Source of the DNA: Gymnothorax reevesii
Taxonomy: Eukaryota > Chordata > Actinopteri > Anguilliformes > Muraenidae
Length of the DNA: 64,000 nucleotides
Reading direction: 5' to 3'
Assembly (NCBI GenBank): GCA_029721435.1
Contig: CM056576.1
Coordinates: 67,227,876-67,291,875, forward strand
Under the pieces are notes generated by a model that was given only the letters and a program-made list of their open reading frames with translations, made no database searches and was not told the DNA's origin. The position numbers and the translations under genes are program-made. Below are positions 1-11,067 of the stretch, piece by piece. Within the stretch, counting starts at the first letter, position 1. Every line of letters starts with the position of its first letter.

Positions 1-19
1 CGGTTGTCACAACGTAAGT

Positions 20-100
20 AGTTACGTTGCCACGACGAATCTATGGTCGTCCGGTTACGTTGTCACGATGTCTTGGCGACGTAAGTGTGTTAGCTGGGAT
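20..100 (+). repeat. 81-bp direct repeat, first copy
   Basis: This block matches 61196-61276 in the same orientation at 72 of 81 positions, counted by eye. A shorter relative (GCGACGTAAGTGTG.TAGCTGG) lies near 692-716. The family is unknown to me; it could be the end of a dispersed element or a short segmental duplication. Confidence 0.6.
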
Positions 101-1660
101 AAAACTTTAATTTCATGTGGCGATCAGCAAGCCGGTCAACATCTAAAGTATAAGAAACGTGCCGAGTTAAAACCCGCGGCTAGAGATCCTTATAATCAAT
201 AACATAGATGGGTACAAATGGTGCAGTGGAATCCTCTCTCTTATTTTCGTACATACTGACGCAACTACGCGTATTGCTGCCCTCCGCAGGTGGAAATCGT
301 ATACGTCAACCGCGCATTAGATGGCCGATTTTACTAGTGACGGGAAGATGAAGCTTCAAGAACCAGTTTACTTATTTTCTCTGCCCACAAGATGCCGCAC
401 ATAGTTAAAAAAAAAAAAAGGTTTATAGAATGAACTTACAAGCCTTTGTTGAACGAAGAGCACCATCTTGTGGGCACAGAAAATAAAGACAAGAGCAACG
501 CAGAGCGTGGCATATGCCCCCGCCTGTATGTTGATCAAGGGCATATTGAGATGGCTGCTGTGGCGGCCATATTAGATATTGCACGACGCTGGCTTTCGAA
601 AGGAACCTTCCTCTAGCCACTCCCAATACGCCATTAAGAAATGGCATCAATCCGAGGAGGGATTCTATAGTTATCCCTCGGAAACGAAAAGTTAGCGGCG
701 ACGTAAGTGTGGTAGCTGGCATTTTTTGTGTTTTGAAACTCATGTAAAGAAACATACCTGACCCTGATAGCCAACTGTATTTTGGTGATTGTGGCTAAGT
801 ATCGGCGCACTTGGCTGTGTTCTGGCAGCGGTGAAAGGATTCTGGCTAAATGACAGTTGTCACATTAGGCTAGGTTTTTGTTCTGTGGACTCGGGCTGTT
901 TTCAGCCAAAAATTGGTACATTTAGCTTCATTTGAACCAAAATGGAATACGGACCTGGGGATAGGGCATAGGAGAAGGCAGACCAGCCTTTTCAAGTAGG
1001 TTAATTCCAGACCGTGCTAAATCAAAATTCAGAAGAAAATAATGCAGGAATCACCTCTAAACTTGTGGACCAACAACTGCATGTCATACCTTTTAAAATA
1101 ACACACTTTCACACACGCAGACACGTATACAATTAGTAATAATTTGGCTTTCGCCCCAAATTACTGAAGTAAGAATAAGTACAGTTAATGATACAAAATG
1201 AATGATAAAACATTTAATGTAATTTCATTGCATATTTATTTGGCAATCCAAATAAATATCCAAAGCGAGGGACAGCGAGATCATAGAATTACCCATGCCA
1301 TTGAAACAGTAACACAACAGATCATAAGACATTATGAAGTCTGAAATGTGTCATTGGAATAATAGTATAATAACATAATAGACTTTTACTTTGATGATTG
1401 TATTTCCTTTCTCTGCTTTGAGATATTAATATTAGTCAATAAATATTTAATTCAATATTGGATATTAATTTGAAATTTCATAACACAATAATTTTGAAAA
1501 AATTATTGAAAAAAAAAATTAAATGAAGTGAATTATTTATATTTGCATGACATTGACACAGAACATTTATGCTGGGCAAATCGATCAGAGTGCTCACTGT
1601 TTTCTATGCTTCAAAAAAGTGTCAACATCATGAAGGAACCTCGGCTTTTTATCGCCCTCC
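101..1660. other. non-coding stretch, no gene seen
   Basis: AT-rich sequence with no supported coding region. A short inverted repeat around CCCACAAGATG (about 380-395 against 466-480) and a poly(A) run at 407-419 may mark a decayed element. Nothing else is recognisable. Confidence 0.5.
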
Positions 1661-3032
1661 ATGTTCGAGAGAGAGCGGTGGGAAGGACGGCCGATGACCA
1701 TTGGTTTGTCTTCTTGGAGCTGGAGCGCGTGCATCGCTGATCATATCAGCCGGTGAGGTCAGTCTAAAGTAATGGTTATGTTTGGGATGTTGAAGTTTTA
1801 TGTAACGTTATTTCCCTGCATGTAAAATGTATGTAATTTATATTTTGTTACTGAAGCTTAAACCAACTTTACCTTTCTATGGCTTACTAACGTAGCAAGC
1901 TAGATTAGTTTACATTCACTTACGCAACTTGAGCGAACGTAACAGCAGCTAGCTCGCTAGCTAGCAAGCTAGTCAAACAGAAAATCGAAATTCAAAGGCA
2001 GATGACGTTAGTTCAACGTCGTCAACAGTCATCAGCTGGTCGGTAGGTTGCTATTAAGTTTAAGTCGTACCGTGTTGCAGCTGGTGTTTAGGAGTTAAGC
2101 TGATATAGCTGGCTAGATAATTGTGGGTATTATGTACTATTAGAATAAAGCCTCATGAAAATATTTACAAGCTGTATCAAAACTGCTAAAGCTGACATTA
2201 ACATTGTGCGAAATGATTAAACGTTAGTGACAGGCAACCTGAAGCTAACATGGCTACCGAGCTGTGTGAGATGTACTGAATGTTTACTTAACAGTCACTA
2301 GCTAATATAAGTAAGTGTTTATATATGAGCTTGTGAGATCTTGCTTTTAAAATGATATTTCCAGGATGCTTAAGGTGATACAGAATATTACTTTCGCTCG
2401 AGTAATCACTACTTGCTGGATAACATAACCAGTCTGCGAGCCTTCATGTAACGGTATTCTGTTTGTAATGAAAAGGTCCACTGCATTAAAGTTTTATTTC
2501 TTCTCCCGGAACTGAATAAATGTTTCTGTTGGACCAGCAACACATATTTGATTCTAAACATTGACTAGTGTAGCTAATTGAAAGTCAGCTGCTAGGCTTT
2601 ACAGAGCTAGTTAATCTATATTCTTTGTCTGGACTAATCCAAAAGCTTTAAGAATTGTTCCATCAATAGCAATCAGTAGCATTTTGGAGAAATAGGAGAG
2701 TGACATTTCTGTTAACATGTTTAATTCTGTTTCAGAAAATGTAATGTTAAAATAAACTTATGGTCATTGTCTACTCTTTTGAAGATATTTTTATTTTTTG
2801 CATCTGCCTTGGTGTCTGGCAAGTTGCCCCACCAACACTAATAAAGTGAGATGTATGCAGAATTGGGTGACTGAACCCTGTCAACTATACATTTTAATTG
2901 CTCTTCTCTTTCCAACTTAGATGCAGTGACAAAAAGAAGCCGGCCACAGTATCCGAGATGGAAGCTTTGGTAAAAATGTTACACTTCAATAAGAGATCAA
3001 TTTGGGGAAGGAGCGGAGGGACCAAAGGATGA
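1661..3032 (+). CDS. candidate two-exon small host gene, function unknown
   Basis: Two exons can be joined in frame. Exon 1 runs from ATG at 1661 to 1752 and is followed by GTGAGG, a good splice donor. Exon 2 begins at 2921 after a pyrimidine-rich tract ending in TTAG and reads to TGA at 3030-3032. The product would be about 67 residues: exon 1 is rich in Trp, Ser and Arg, and exon 2 starts CSDKKKPATVSEMEALVKML and ends in a Gly/Arg/Lys-rich tail. The intron is 1168 bp. A canonical AATAAA lies about 200 bp after the stop. I do not recognise the protein and see no signal peptide or membrane segment. Read without splicing, exon 1 stops at TGA three bases after the donor. The call rests on splice signals, frame continuity and the poly(A) signal, so chance is possible. 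An upstream non-coding exon cannot be excluded. Confidence 0.45.
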
Positions 3033-3232
3033 AATTGCGGTGATCCATTTGTGCACCTTTGGAGATTAATTATGGACTTACTGTGTTCTTATGTGGTTCC
3101 ATACAGTCATTGCTTTGGATTATAAAAATATATATTTTTTATGGGCTTTTTAAAAATTCAGTATTGAATCCACATGCCCAGTTTTGTGCTCAATTTTCGG
3201 TATATTTTCGCATTTTTTTCCAACAAACTGTC

Positions 3233-3238
3233 AATAAA
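3233..3238 (+). terminator. AATAAA poly(A) signal
   Basis: A canonical AATAAA about 200 bp after the stop codon of the candidate gene at 1661-3032, followed by T-rich sequence. It is consistent with the 3' end of that transcript. Confidence 0.5.
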
Positions 3239-3379
3239 TTTTTGTATTTGCAACACATGACTTAGTTTGTTACTGTAACTTTCAAAAACTGCAGTATTCT
3301 GCGTATGTATCATTGTAATTAGGGTCTGTACTGCAGGTATGAAGTAGGACCAAATTATTTTTATCACCTGCTGGTGGTG

Positions 3380-3666
3380 AGGATGGTCCATCAGCATGGA
3401 CCAGCACCAAAACACAACATATGTTGGTCTATGCTTGCCGTGCTGTTCACCAGCATACATGTGTCCTAAACACAACATATGCTGGTCCAAGCTGGTCACC
3501 AGCATAAACCAGCATGTGATGTTCACCAGCATACATGTGTCCTAAACACAACATATGCTAGTCACCTGCATAAACCATCATGAGATGTTCACCAGCATAC
3601 ATGTGTCCTAAACAACATATGCTGGTCACCAGCATAAACCAGCATGTGATGTTCACCAGCATGGTG
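3380..3666. repeat. CCAGCAT minisatellite, left block
   Basis: About four units of roughly 64-76 bp, each built from CACCAGCATACATGTGTCC, AACATATGCTGG and AAACCAGCATGTGATGTT. The units are partly self-complementary (CCAGCAT/ATGCTGG). The same array continues at 10910-11014, 13248-13330 and 16597-16690, so this is one locus split by insertions. Open frames across it on the minus strand are repeat artefacts. Confidence 0.85.
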
Positions 3667-4505
3667 TTCGTCCTCTCTTGAAGAGATGACCATCTTCATT
3701 CACTTTTTGTTCATCCTAGGGAACTGGGTGGGTTCGAAGGTGGCTGATGAGGCCAATCCGAGCCCGGAAGGTTCTGGCACAGTGAGGGCAGGACAGCAGA
3801 GCTGGGGCCTGCGCTGGAAGGTTGATGCAATGGGCCATCCAGGCTGCTCGCTTGGTCTTGGCAGTCTCAATGCGTTGTTGCTCGTAAGCTGCTGCACCTA
3901 TGTGGATTGCACTGTGCCATGCTGACCGATCCTGTGCAAGTGCCTCCCATGAGTTGTGGTCCACTCCGAAGTCCTTCATGGAGGCTTTGAGTGTGTCCTT
4001 GAAGCGTTTCTTCTGGCCTCCATGACAGCGTGCTCCAGTCTGCAGTTCTCCGTAGAGAAGGCGTTTGGGTAGTCGTTCATCGGACATCCCGGTGACATGA
4101 CCAGCCCAGCGGAGTTGGGACTTGCGGAGCATGATGAAGACGCTGGACATTCCTGTCTGTTCGAGAATCTCTGTGTCGGGCACTTTGTCCTGCCACTTCA
4201 CTTTCAGTAGTTTTTGCGAAGGCAGTTGAGGTGGAAGCGGTTGAGTTTCTTTGCGTGCCTCTGGTAGATAGTCCAGGTCTCGCTGGCATACAGTAGAGTG
4301 GTGAAGACGATGGCTCTGTAGACACTCAGCTTTGTTGCAAGACTCACGCCCTTGCGCTCCCACACTGATGAGCGCAGCCAGCCAAAAGCCACACTGGCTT
4401 TGGCGATCCTGGCATCAGTCTCGTCATCGATGTACACGCTGCGAGACAGCGTGCTGCCGAGGTACGTGAACTTGTCCACAGCTGCCAGTTTCTGTCCATT
4501 CACGG

Positions 4506-5014
4506 TGTTATGGCCCCAATTTGTTATTACATTATAACACAACAGCAACAGCAAGGGACGACAAACACAGTTTTAACAACTAAAACACATTTAATTTTTA
4601 ACAAAGACAAAGACTAATAACAACCTACAACTAAAGACCAAGATTGATAAATAAGAAAAAAACAGAAATAATTACAGTCCCTTCTTGGTGGGGTGGCTTG
4701 GTGATGTCCTGGATGAAGAAAATGCTCAAACACAGGCAAAGAAATCCACAAAAGAAACTACACAGGTCTTGAACAGAAATGACAGGTCTGGTCACACGTA
4801 TCCTTCTTCTTGCAATTTCTCCTACTACTTTACTGTCTCAATTCTTTTCTTTATATACTCTTTTGCAGACCCCACCCACATTTAGACCTCTTTTTTTTAA
4901 CTTTCTGAGACTTGCCCCAGACATGTCTGGAAACATGTCCAAACATGAATCCAGTCTGAGCTTAACAAAAAAAAAGGTAAATACTGCCATCTAGTGGCCT
5001 ATATTCACATTACA
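4506..5014 (-). repeat. gypsy element 1, 3' LTR
   Basis: A 509-bp LTR in minus orientation, essentially identical to 10017-10526. It contains a TATA-like box (plus-strand TTATATA at 4851-4857) and, near its 5' end, the CTCF-like core at 4984-4997. The bases next to it on the internal side read GGAATGGAGG on the minus strand, the likely polypurine tract. Confidence 0.93.
4984..4997 (-). promoter_or_regulatory. CTCF-core match in LTR
   Basis: The minus strand reads CCACTAGATGGCAG, an exact match to the CTCF core consensus CCASYAGRKGGCRS. The same motif sits at the same LTR position at 10496-10509 (minus), 17626-17639 (plus), 23177-23190 (plus), 32233-32246 (plus) and, as CCACTAGATGGCGG, at 41587-41600 (minus). 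Binding is inferred, not shown. Confidence 0.5.
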
Positions 5015-5147
5015 CCTCCATTCCAAAAGGGAAAAATTTTGACTCATAAAGGCAAAATTTTTCTTTTCAATACAAAATGGTTAAGTGAACACTTGTCTAT
5101 ATATACATATCATACAATATTCAAACACACGATATATATATACATAT

Positions 5148-8100
5148 TCAAACACGGGATAAGCAATCAGCAATTACATTGTCTGTACCCTTCACATGCT
5201 TAATTTCCAAGTGAAACTCCTGTAAAATCAAACTCCAATTCAACAATCTCCGATTCTTGTTTTTCATCTTACTCAAAAACATTAACGGATTGTGGTCAGT
5301 GTACACAATCATTGGCTTTTCCCCTGTACAAACATAAACCTCAAAGTGTTGTAAAGAAAGGACGAGAGCCAACAGTTCCTTCTCTATTGTGGAATAGTTT
5401 GTTTGGTGGCGATTGAACTTCCTGGAGAAGTATGCCACGGGATGCTCAATGTCATCAGAGTCACTTCTCTGTAGGAGCACAGATCCACAAGCTTGGTCGC
5501 TAGCATCGACCGCGATGGAGAACGGTTTGTTGAAGTCAGGAGATTTGAGCACGGGGAAGTGACACAGCAGAGACTTCAGGCGATCGAAGGCTCTCTGGCA
5601 TGCATCATCCCAGGTGAACTTTACGCCTTTCTTCAGTTGGTTAGTTAGACTGAGAGCAATCTCAGCAAAGTTCTTGCAGAACTTGCGGTAGTACCCGATC
5701 ATTCCAAGGAAGCGGCGCAAAGCTTTTTTGTTGTCAGGAACTGGAAAGTCCATGATGGCTTGGACTTTAGCATTTATGGGTGCCACCTTACCCTGGCCTA
5801 TGACGTAGCCAAGATAGGTGACAGTAGCACAACCAAAGTCACTCTTGTTCAGGTTAACAGTCAGGTTAGCCTGTGTCAGGCGCTGGAACAACGTCTCTAC
5901 ATCTTTTAGATGTTCTTCCCAGGAGTCACTCCATGTGATCAGGTCATCGATGTATGCACCCGTGTGTGGCAATCCGGCGATTGTAGACTGTATCATCCTT
6001 TGGAACGTGGCTGGGGCATTTTTCATGCCAAAGGGTAGGACTTCATACTGGTACAATCCAGATGGTGTGGCAAAAGCAGAGATGCTCTTGGCCCTCTCAG
6101 TTAAAGGCACACACCAATAACCCTTCAATAAATCAATCTTGGTCAGAAACTTTGCTTGCCCTACACTATCAATACAATCATCAATCCTAGGTATTGGAAA
6201 CACATCAGTTCTAGTTACAGCATTGACTTTGCGATAATCTGTACAGAATCTAGTACTTCCATCAGGTTTTGGAACTAGCACACAGAGTGAACTCCAATCT
6301 GAGTTGGAGGGTCTGATAATATCATGTTTTAACATGTACTCAACCTCTTTCTCAGCAATCTTTTTCTTTTCAGGATTCATCCGGTATGGATGCTGTTTTA
6401 TTGGTTTGGCATCACCAACATCTACATCATGAGAGGCTATAGTAACTCTCTTTGGAACATCAGGAAACAAATCCTCATATATCTTGATCAACCTTTCAAA
6501 CTGATCTCTCTGTGAGGGTTCTAAGTGCTGGAGTTTTACATCAAGATTTTTCAACACTTCAGTGTTTGACAATTTACATGAAAGAACTTCAGCTTTAATT
6601 CTTGGTTCATCATCTTGAAACTCCCCCTCATCTTCACACGTTTCGACCATTGGAGAATCTGAAGTGACAGCTGCAACCCTAGCATTTCTGTCATGATAAG
6701 GCTTTAGCATGTTAATATGACACAATTGTTTTGGTTTTCTCCTATCCGGAGTCTTCACAATGTAATTGAGATCATTGAGTTTTGTCAGAATTTCATATGG
6801 ACCATGAAATCTAGCCTGCAATGGATTGGACTGCAAGGGAAACAACACAAGGACCTTGTCTCCTGGTTTAAACTCACGGCTTCTAGCCTTATGATCATAC
6901 CAAGTTTTCATTTTTCCCTGACTTGATTTCAAGTTCTCTTTGGCAAGGTCACAAGCTGCACGCAATCTTTCCTTGAACTTGCTAACATAGTCTAACAGAC
7001 TGATATGCGGCTCTTTCTCTTGCCATTGTTCACTCAATAATAGCAAAGGTCCTCTCACTTCATGACCAAACACTAGCTCAAATGGACTGAATCCAGTAGA
7101 CTCCTGCACTGCTTCTCTAGCTGCAAACAACAGCAAATGAACCCCTTCATCCCAGTCTTTCTCATGGTCATAACAATAAGTCCTCATCATTGTCTTGAGA
7201 GTGGAATGAAACCGCTCTAAGGCACCCTGACTTTCTGGATGATAGGCACTAGAAAGAATCTGCTTTGCACCTAGTTCATACACAACCTGCTGAAACAATC
7301 CTGAAGTGAAATTGCTACCCTGGTCTGACTGAATTTCCCTGGGAAGGCCAAACAACGTGAAGAACTTTATCAAAGCCTTCGAGATTGCAGCTGCCTTGAT
7401 GTTACGTAGAGGTATGGCTTCAGGGAATCTGGTAGATGCACACATGATTGTCAACAAGTACTGATTTCCAGATCTAGTCTTGGGTAATGGACCAACGCAA
7501 TCAACAATGACCCTAGAGAATGGCTCCCCAAATGCTGGGATAGGCTGCAATGGAGCTACAGGTGGGTCTAACTGGTGTTTTCCAACTACCTGACAAGTGT
7601 GACAGGTTTTGCAAAAGTTGGAAACGTCTTTCCGAAGCCCAGGCCAAAAGAAGTGTTTCATGATCTTATCAACAGTCTTGTTAACACCAAGATGACCTCC
7701 TAAAGGTAAACTATGAGCCATTGTTAAGATCTCATTCCTATAGACCTTCGGAACAACAATTTGCCTGACCACTGCCCAATCTGCATTGGCAGGGATATCA
7801 GGAGGGCGCCACTTCCGCATCAACACACCATCCTTGAGATAATACCCAACTGGAACTGCATCTATTTCTTTTTCAGGAAGGGCTCTCCTCTTTAGTACAC
7901 CAATTTCAGGATCATTAGTTTGCTCCTCAATCAACCGCTTTCTGGACAGAGACAAGTCTCCAGACACATCAGAATCACCAGACCCATCCGGCTGGCTGAA
8001 TAGAGAACTGATAAAAGTATCTGATAAGTCCTCAAACGGAGAAACCATAGTAGGCCAATCAGAGTCATGAGGCGAACCACCTGAGTCCTGACTATTCAAT

Positions 8101-9410
8101 GTACTGGACGGCACCACAACATCATCTTCTTTAGCCTTCTTGGCCATAGCACGAGTCACTGCGCAAGAAGGATACAGAGATGGGTCCTCATCCCCATTTT
8201 CAGTGCTCGGCTGTGAAGTAAGATGTACAGGGGGAACTACTTTGCCCCCAGCCAGGTCATTGCCTAGCAACAGAGAAACACCCTTTATAGGTAGACTTGA
8301 CATAAGTCCCACCTTTACCTGTCCTGTAACTAAATCTGACTTCAAGAATATAGAGCGCAGGGGTACAGATACAGTCCTCCCTTCAATACCTTGTACAAGT
8401 ATGAAATCCCCTGAAGCGGTCTCATCACGTAACTCCAAGGAGTCCATCAACAAAAGTGACTGAGAAGCTCCGGTATCCCTTAGGATATATATGGGGACAG
8501 GAGTAGTATGCTCATTCAGAGCCACAAATCCCTCTGACACAAATGGAAGAAATTCCTCCCTCAGAAAGTCAGCTGTATTAGGCTTTTTAGCCCCACAAGA
8601 AGCAGGCAATTTAGCAGATTGGTTATCCACTACAGGGGTTTCTAACCTTGTTTTCACAAAGGCATTTGGTTTGGTATCCTTTTCTTTTTCTTTCTTAGCT
8701 TTAAGGAACCAACAGTTAGTTGTAACATGACCAGATTTCTTGCAATAACTGCAAACTAGACCACTTCTGTCACTGTCAGCTTTCACACTTTGATCAGACC
8801 TGTTACTGGATTTCTGAGCACCATCACCAGATTTGTCTTTGTCTTTGGGTGAGGAATCTTGGGTATCACCATAACCCTTTTTCTGAAATTGGGACCATTT
8901 ATTGTTACTGCTAGACTGAAATTTGGACTTATGAGTGAGAACATATTCATCTGCAAATTTGGCAGCTGATTGCAAGTTCAGTGCTTGCTTCTCATTAAGG
9001 TAGGTCTTAACATCATCTTTAACACAGTTCTTGAATTCTTCAACTAACACCATCTCTTTTAGTGAGTTGAAATCATCCTTGACCTCCATAGAAGTACACC
9101 AGCGCTCAAAGCAAACCTGCTTTTCATTAGCAAATTCAACATAAGTCTGATTTTCAGATTTCTTCAGACCTCTGAATTTCTGTCGGTAAGCCTCTGGAAC
9201 CAACTCATAAGCTCTCATAATAACCTTTTTGACAACCTCATAATCAGAGGAATCATCTGCAGACAAAGCCGAATAGGCTTGTTGAGCTTTACCCTTGAGG
9301 ACAGTTTGCAACAGCAGAGGCCAGTGTTCCTTTGGCCACTGGCAACTCTTTGCTACCTTTTCAAAACACTGGAAATAGTTGTCAACATCCTTTTCCGAAA
9401 ATGGAGGCAC
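5148..9410 (-). pseudogene. gag-pol of gypsy element 1, main open part
   Basis: An open frame of 1420 codons covering most of Gag and all of Pol. It follows a one-base frameshift in an A/T run (about 9455-9470) that separates it from the Gag N-terminus at 9445-9900. In order: a SCAN-like capsid region (first ~160 residues), a CCHC knuckle (CSYCKKSGHVTTNC), a protease with DTGAS at about residue 312, an integrase with an HHCC zinc-binding region and DD35E core, a reverse transcriptase with YIDD at about residue 1153, and an RNase H beginning near AVDASDQACGSV. The end, CLSRV then stop, matches element 2. No other break is visible, and the catalytic motifs listed are intact. The Pol enzymes would cut the polyprotein, copy RNA into DNA and integrate it. 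The frameshift makes this copy non-autonomous as it stands. Confidence 0.9.
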
Positions 9411-9444
9411 CAGCTTTACCTCCTGGCTAGCCCGAAATTTATTT

Positions 9445-9900
9445 TCAGTTTGAATTTTTAATTTTTAGTTTCTCCATTTGGAGTCTTTCCTCTCTATCGA
9501 ATTTCTCTAATTCAAAATCTCTCTGTCTTGCAAATTTTTCTAACTCAAATTCTCTTTGTTTTTCTTTTCTTGCTAATTTTTCTAACTCAAACTGCCTTTG
9601 TTTTTCTTTTTCTTCCCTCTCAAATTCCCTTTCTTTTTCTCTTTCCTCCCTTTCAATCTCTAGCATTTTTAATTTAAGTTCCATTTCTATATTTGGATTT
9701 TCCACTGGAAACTGTTCCAGATCTCCTGGTGCAAACACATTTTCATCAATGTAATATTCAACTATCTCTCTAGCCAGTCTTGCTTTTCGCATGGCTGGTT
9801 TTACCTCTGTCAACTCCAACTGTCTGCAAATTTCTAGCAGTTCTGTCTTTTTAAAAGACTTCAAAACCCCTACGGTTGGTGATGCCAAGAAATCATCCAT
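9445..9900 (-). pseudogene. Gag N-terminus of gypsy element 1
   Basis: Starts at the ATG read from 9900 (MDDFLASPTVGVLKSF) and runs to a stop after a frameshift. Residues ~12-50 form a SAP-like helical motif (LKSFKKTELLEICRQLEL and following). A long charged stretch of Glu/Lys/Arg-rich coiled coil comes next, shorter than in element 2. A GTG-initiated extension 33 bases upstream is open but the ATG is the better start. The frame is lost in an A-rich run just before the capsid region, which resumes at 9410. Confidence 0.8.
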
Positions 9901-9992
9901 TGCTGTTGTCAATATATATCTAGGAAAATTCACAAAAACAATTTCACAATTTGGAATGTTAGATTTTCAATAAATTACTCACACAATGGTCT

Positions 9993-10013
9993 ATCCCGGA
10001 CCTTGAGCCCCCA
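9993..10013 (-). other. primer binding site, gypsy element 1, with 3-base insertion
   Basis: Three bases inside the 5' LTR. Elements 2 and 3 have an 18-base tRNA-Pro-type site here; this one reads TGGGGGCTC, three extra bases (AAG), then GTCCGGGAT. Both halves match tRNA-Pro, so the insertion is the only change. Confidence 0.8.
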
Positions 10014-10016
10014 ATT

Positions 10017-10526
10017 TGTTATGGCCCCAATTTGTTATTACATTATAACACAACAGCAACAGCAAGGGACGACAAACACAGTTTTAACAACTAAAACACA
10101 TTTAATTTTTAACAAAGACAAAGACTAATAACAACCTACAACTAAAGACCAAGATTGATAAATAAGAAAAAAACAGAAATAATTACAGTCCCTTCTTGGT
10201 GGGGTGGCTTGGTGATGTCCTGGATGAAGAAAATGCTCAAACACAGGCAAAGAAATCCACAAAAGAAACTACACAGGTCTTGAACAGAAATGACAGGTCT
10301 GGTCACACGTATCCTTCTTCTTGCAATTTCTCCTACTACTTTACTGTCTCAATTCTTTTCTTTATATACTCTTTTGCAGACCCCACCCACATTTAGACCT
10401 CTTTTTTTTTAACTTTCTGAGACTTGCCCCAGACATGTCTGGAAACATGTCCAAACATGAATCCAGTCTGAGCTTAACAAAAAAAAAGGTAAATACTGCC
10501 ATCTAGTGGCCTATATTCACATTACA
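10017..10526 (-). repeat. gypsy element 1, 5' LTR
   Basis: A 510-bp LTR in minus orientation, the promoter-bearing copy for this element. A TATA-like box lies at 10362-10368 (minus) and the CTCF-like core at 10496-10509. It ends at the target duplication ACGG (10527-10530). Confidence 0.93.
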
Positions 10527-10909
10527 ACGGTCACTGGTGGTTCTTGGTACTGTTTCCCTGGAGCAGGTTGGTACATTACCTCGGTCTTTTTGGTGCTGAT
10601 CGTAAGACCAAAGTTGGAGCAGGCAGTGGCAAACAGGTCCATGCAGTGCTGCATGTCTTCAGGACTATCGGCGTTGAGGGCACAGTCATCAGCGAACAGG
10701 AAGTCATGGAGCTTGTCAAAGTGGACCTTGGTCTTAGCCTTAAGGTGTCGCAAGTTGAACAGCTTGCCGTCTGTTCTGTATCTGATGTTGATGCTTGGGT
10801 CGGAGTCCTGGAAGGCATCTGTCAGGATGGCTGTGAACATCATGCTGAACAGTGTTGGAGCCAGCACGCAGCCTTGTTTCACTCCGTTTTTAATTGGGAA
10901 GTGAGTGGA

Positions 10910-11014
10910 CCAGCATACATATGTCCAAAACACATGTGCTGGTCAACATAATGCTGGTCACCAGCATAAACCAGCATGTGATGTTCACCAGCATACATAT
11001 GTCCAAAACACAAC
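10910..11014. repeat. CCAGCAT minisatellite, second block
   Basis: Continuation of the array at 3380-3666, with ACCAGCATACATATGTCC and GCTGGTCAACAT units. It ends at the AAC that flanks the first PIF/Harbinger-like element. Confidence 0.8.
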
Positions 11015-11067
11015 GGCCCTCATTTATCAAACTTGCGTAGGATCTGGTGTAGATTCTGGTGTAAATA

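Larger units (their letters stand above)
4506..10526 (-). mobile_element. Gmr1-like Ty3/gypsy LTR retrotransposon, element 1 (young)
   Basis: A complete 6.0-kb LTR element in minus orientation with two LTRs, a primer binding site and a gag-pol reading frame. The LTRs start TGTAATGTG and end CCATAACA. They differ only in the length of one T run when compared by eye, so insertion was recent. A 4-bp target duplication (ACGG) is present at 4502-4505 and 10527-10530. Removing the element restores the reading frame of the LINE it entered. Domain order is Gag, zinc knuckle, protease, integrase, reverse transcriptase, RNase H. Integrase before reverse transcriptase is the unusual order described for Gmr1 of cod. 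Element 2 (17609-23673) and element 3 (32216-38247) are relatives. Confidence 0.93.
3667..10909 (-). mobile_element. 5'-truncated LINE inserted in the minisatellite, split by gypsy element 1
   Basis: A non-LTR retrotransposon fragment in minus orientation, present as 3667-4505 and 10527-10909. Minisatellite lies directly on both outer sides. The gypsy insertion at 4506-10526 separates the reverse transcriptase core from the C-terminal region. The 5' part of the element (endonuclease and upstream) is absent, as is usual for LINE insertions. The outer ends are approximate, because no clear target duplication could be separated from the repetitive flank. Confidence 0.75.
3716..10909 (-). pseudogene. 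LINE reverse transcriptase, C-terminal half, interrupted
   Basis: Read on the minus strand. 10909 down to 10527 encodes a reverse transcriptase core with NGVKQGCVLAPTLFS and the catalytic FADD box. Past the gypsy insertion, 4505 to about 4215 continues in register with the region after the palm (YLGSTLSRS). A one-base indel near 4212-4217 then shifts the frame. The rest, to 3716, has the LRWAGHV motif and a terminal C2H2 finger of the form CPHCARTF...ISHLRTH. This finger is typical of a set of LINEs common in fish and invertebrates; I do not assign a clade. The copy is dead: 5'-truncated, frameshifted and split. Confidence 0.8.

Noticed and set aside
3158..3532. 124-codon minus-strand open frame
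   Set aside because: It crosses the CCAGCAT minisatellite and the 3' end of the candidate small gene; no domain or start context.
3380..3666. CRISPR-like spaced repeats
   Set aside because: Units are degenerate, partly palindromic and without unique spacers; this is a vertebrate minisatellite.
8140..8463. Open frames antisense to gypsy gag-pol, also at 5818-6120, 19704-20066 and 22047-22349
   Set aside because: Shadows of the sense coding strand; they recur in each element only because the sense frame is conserved.
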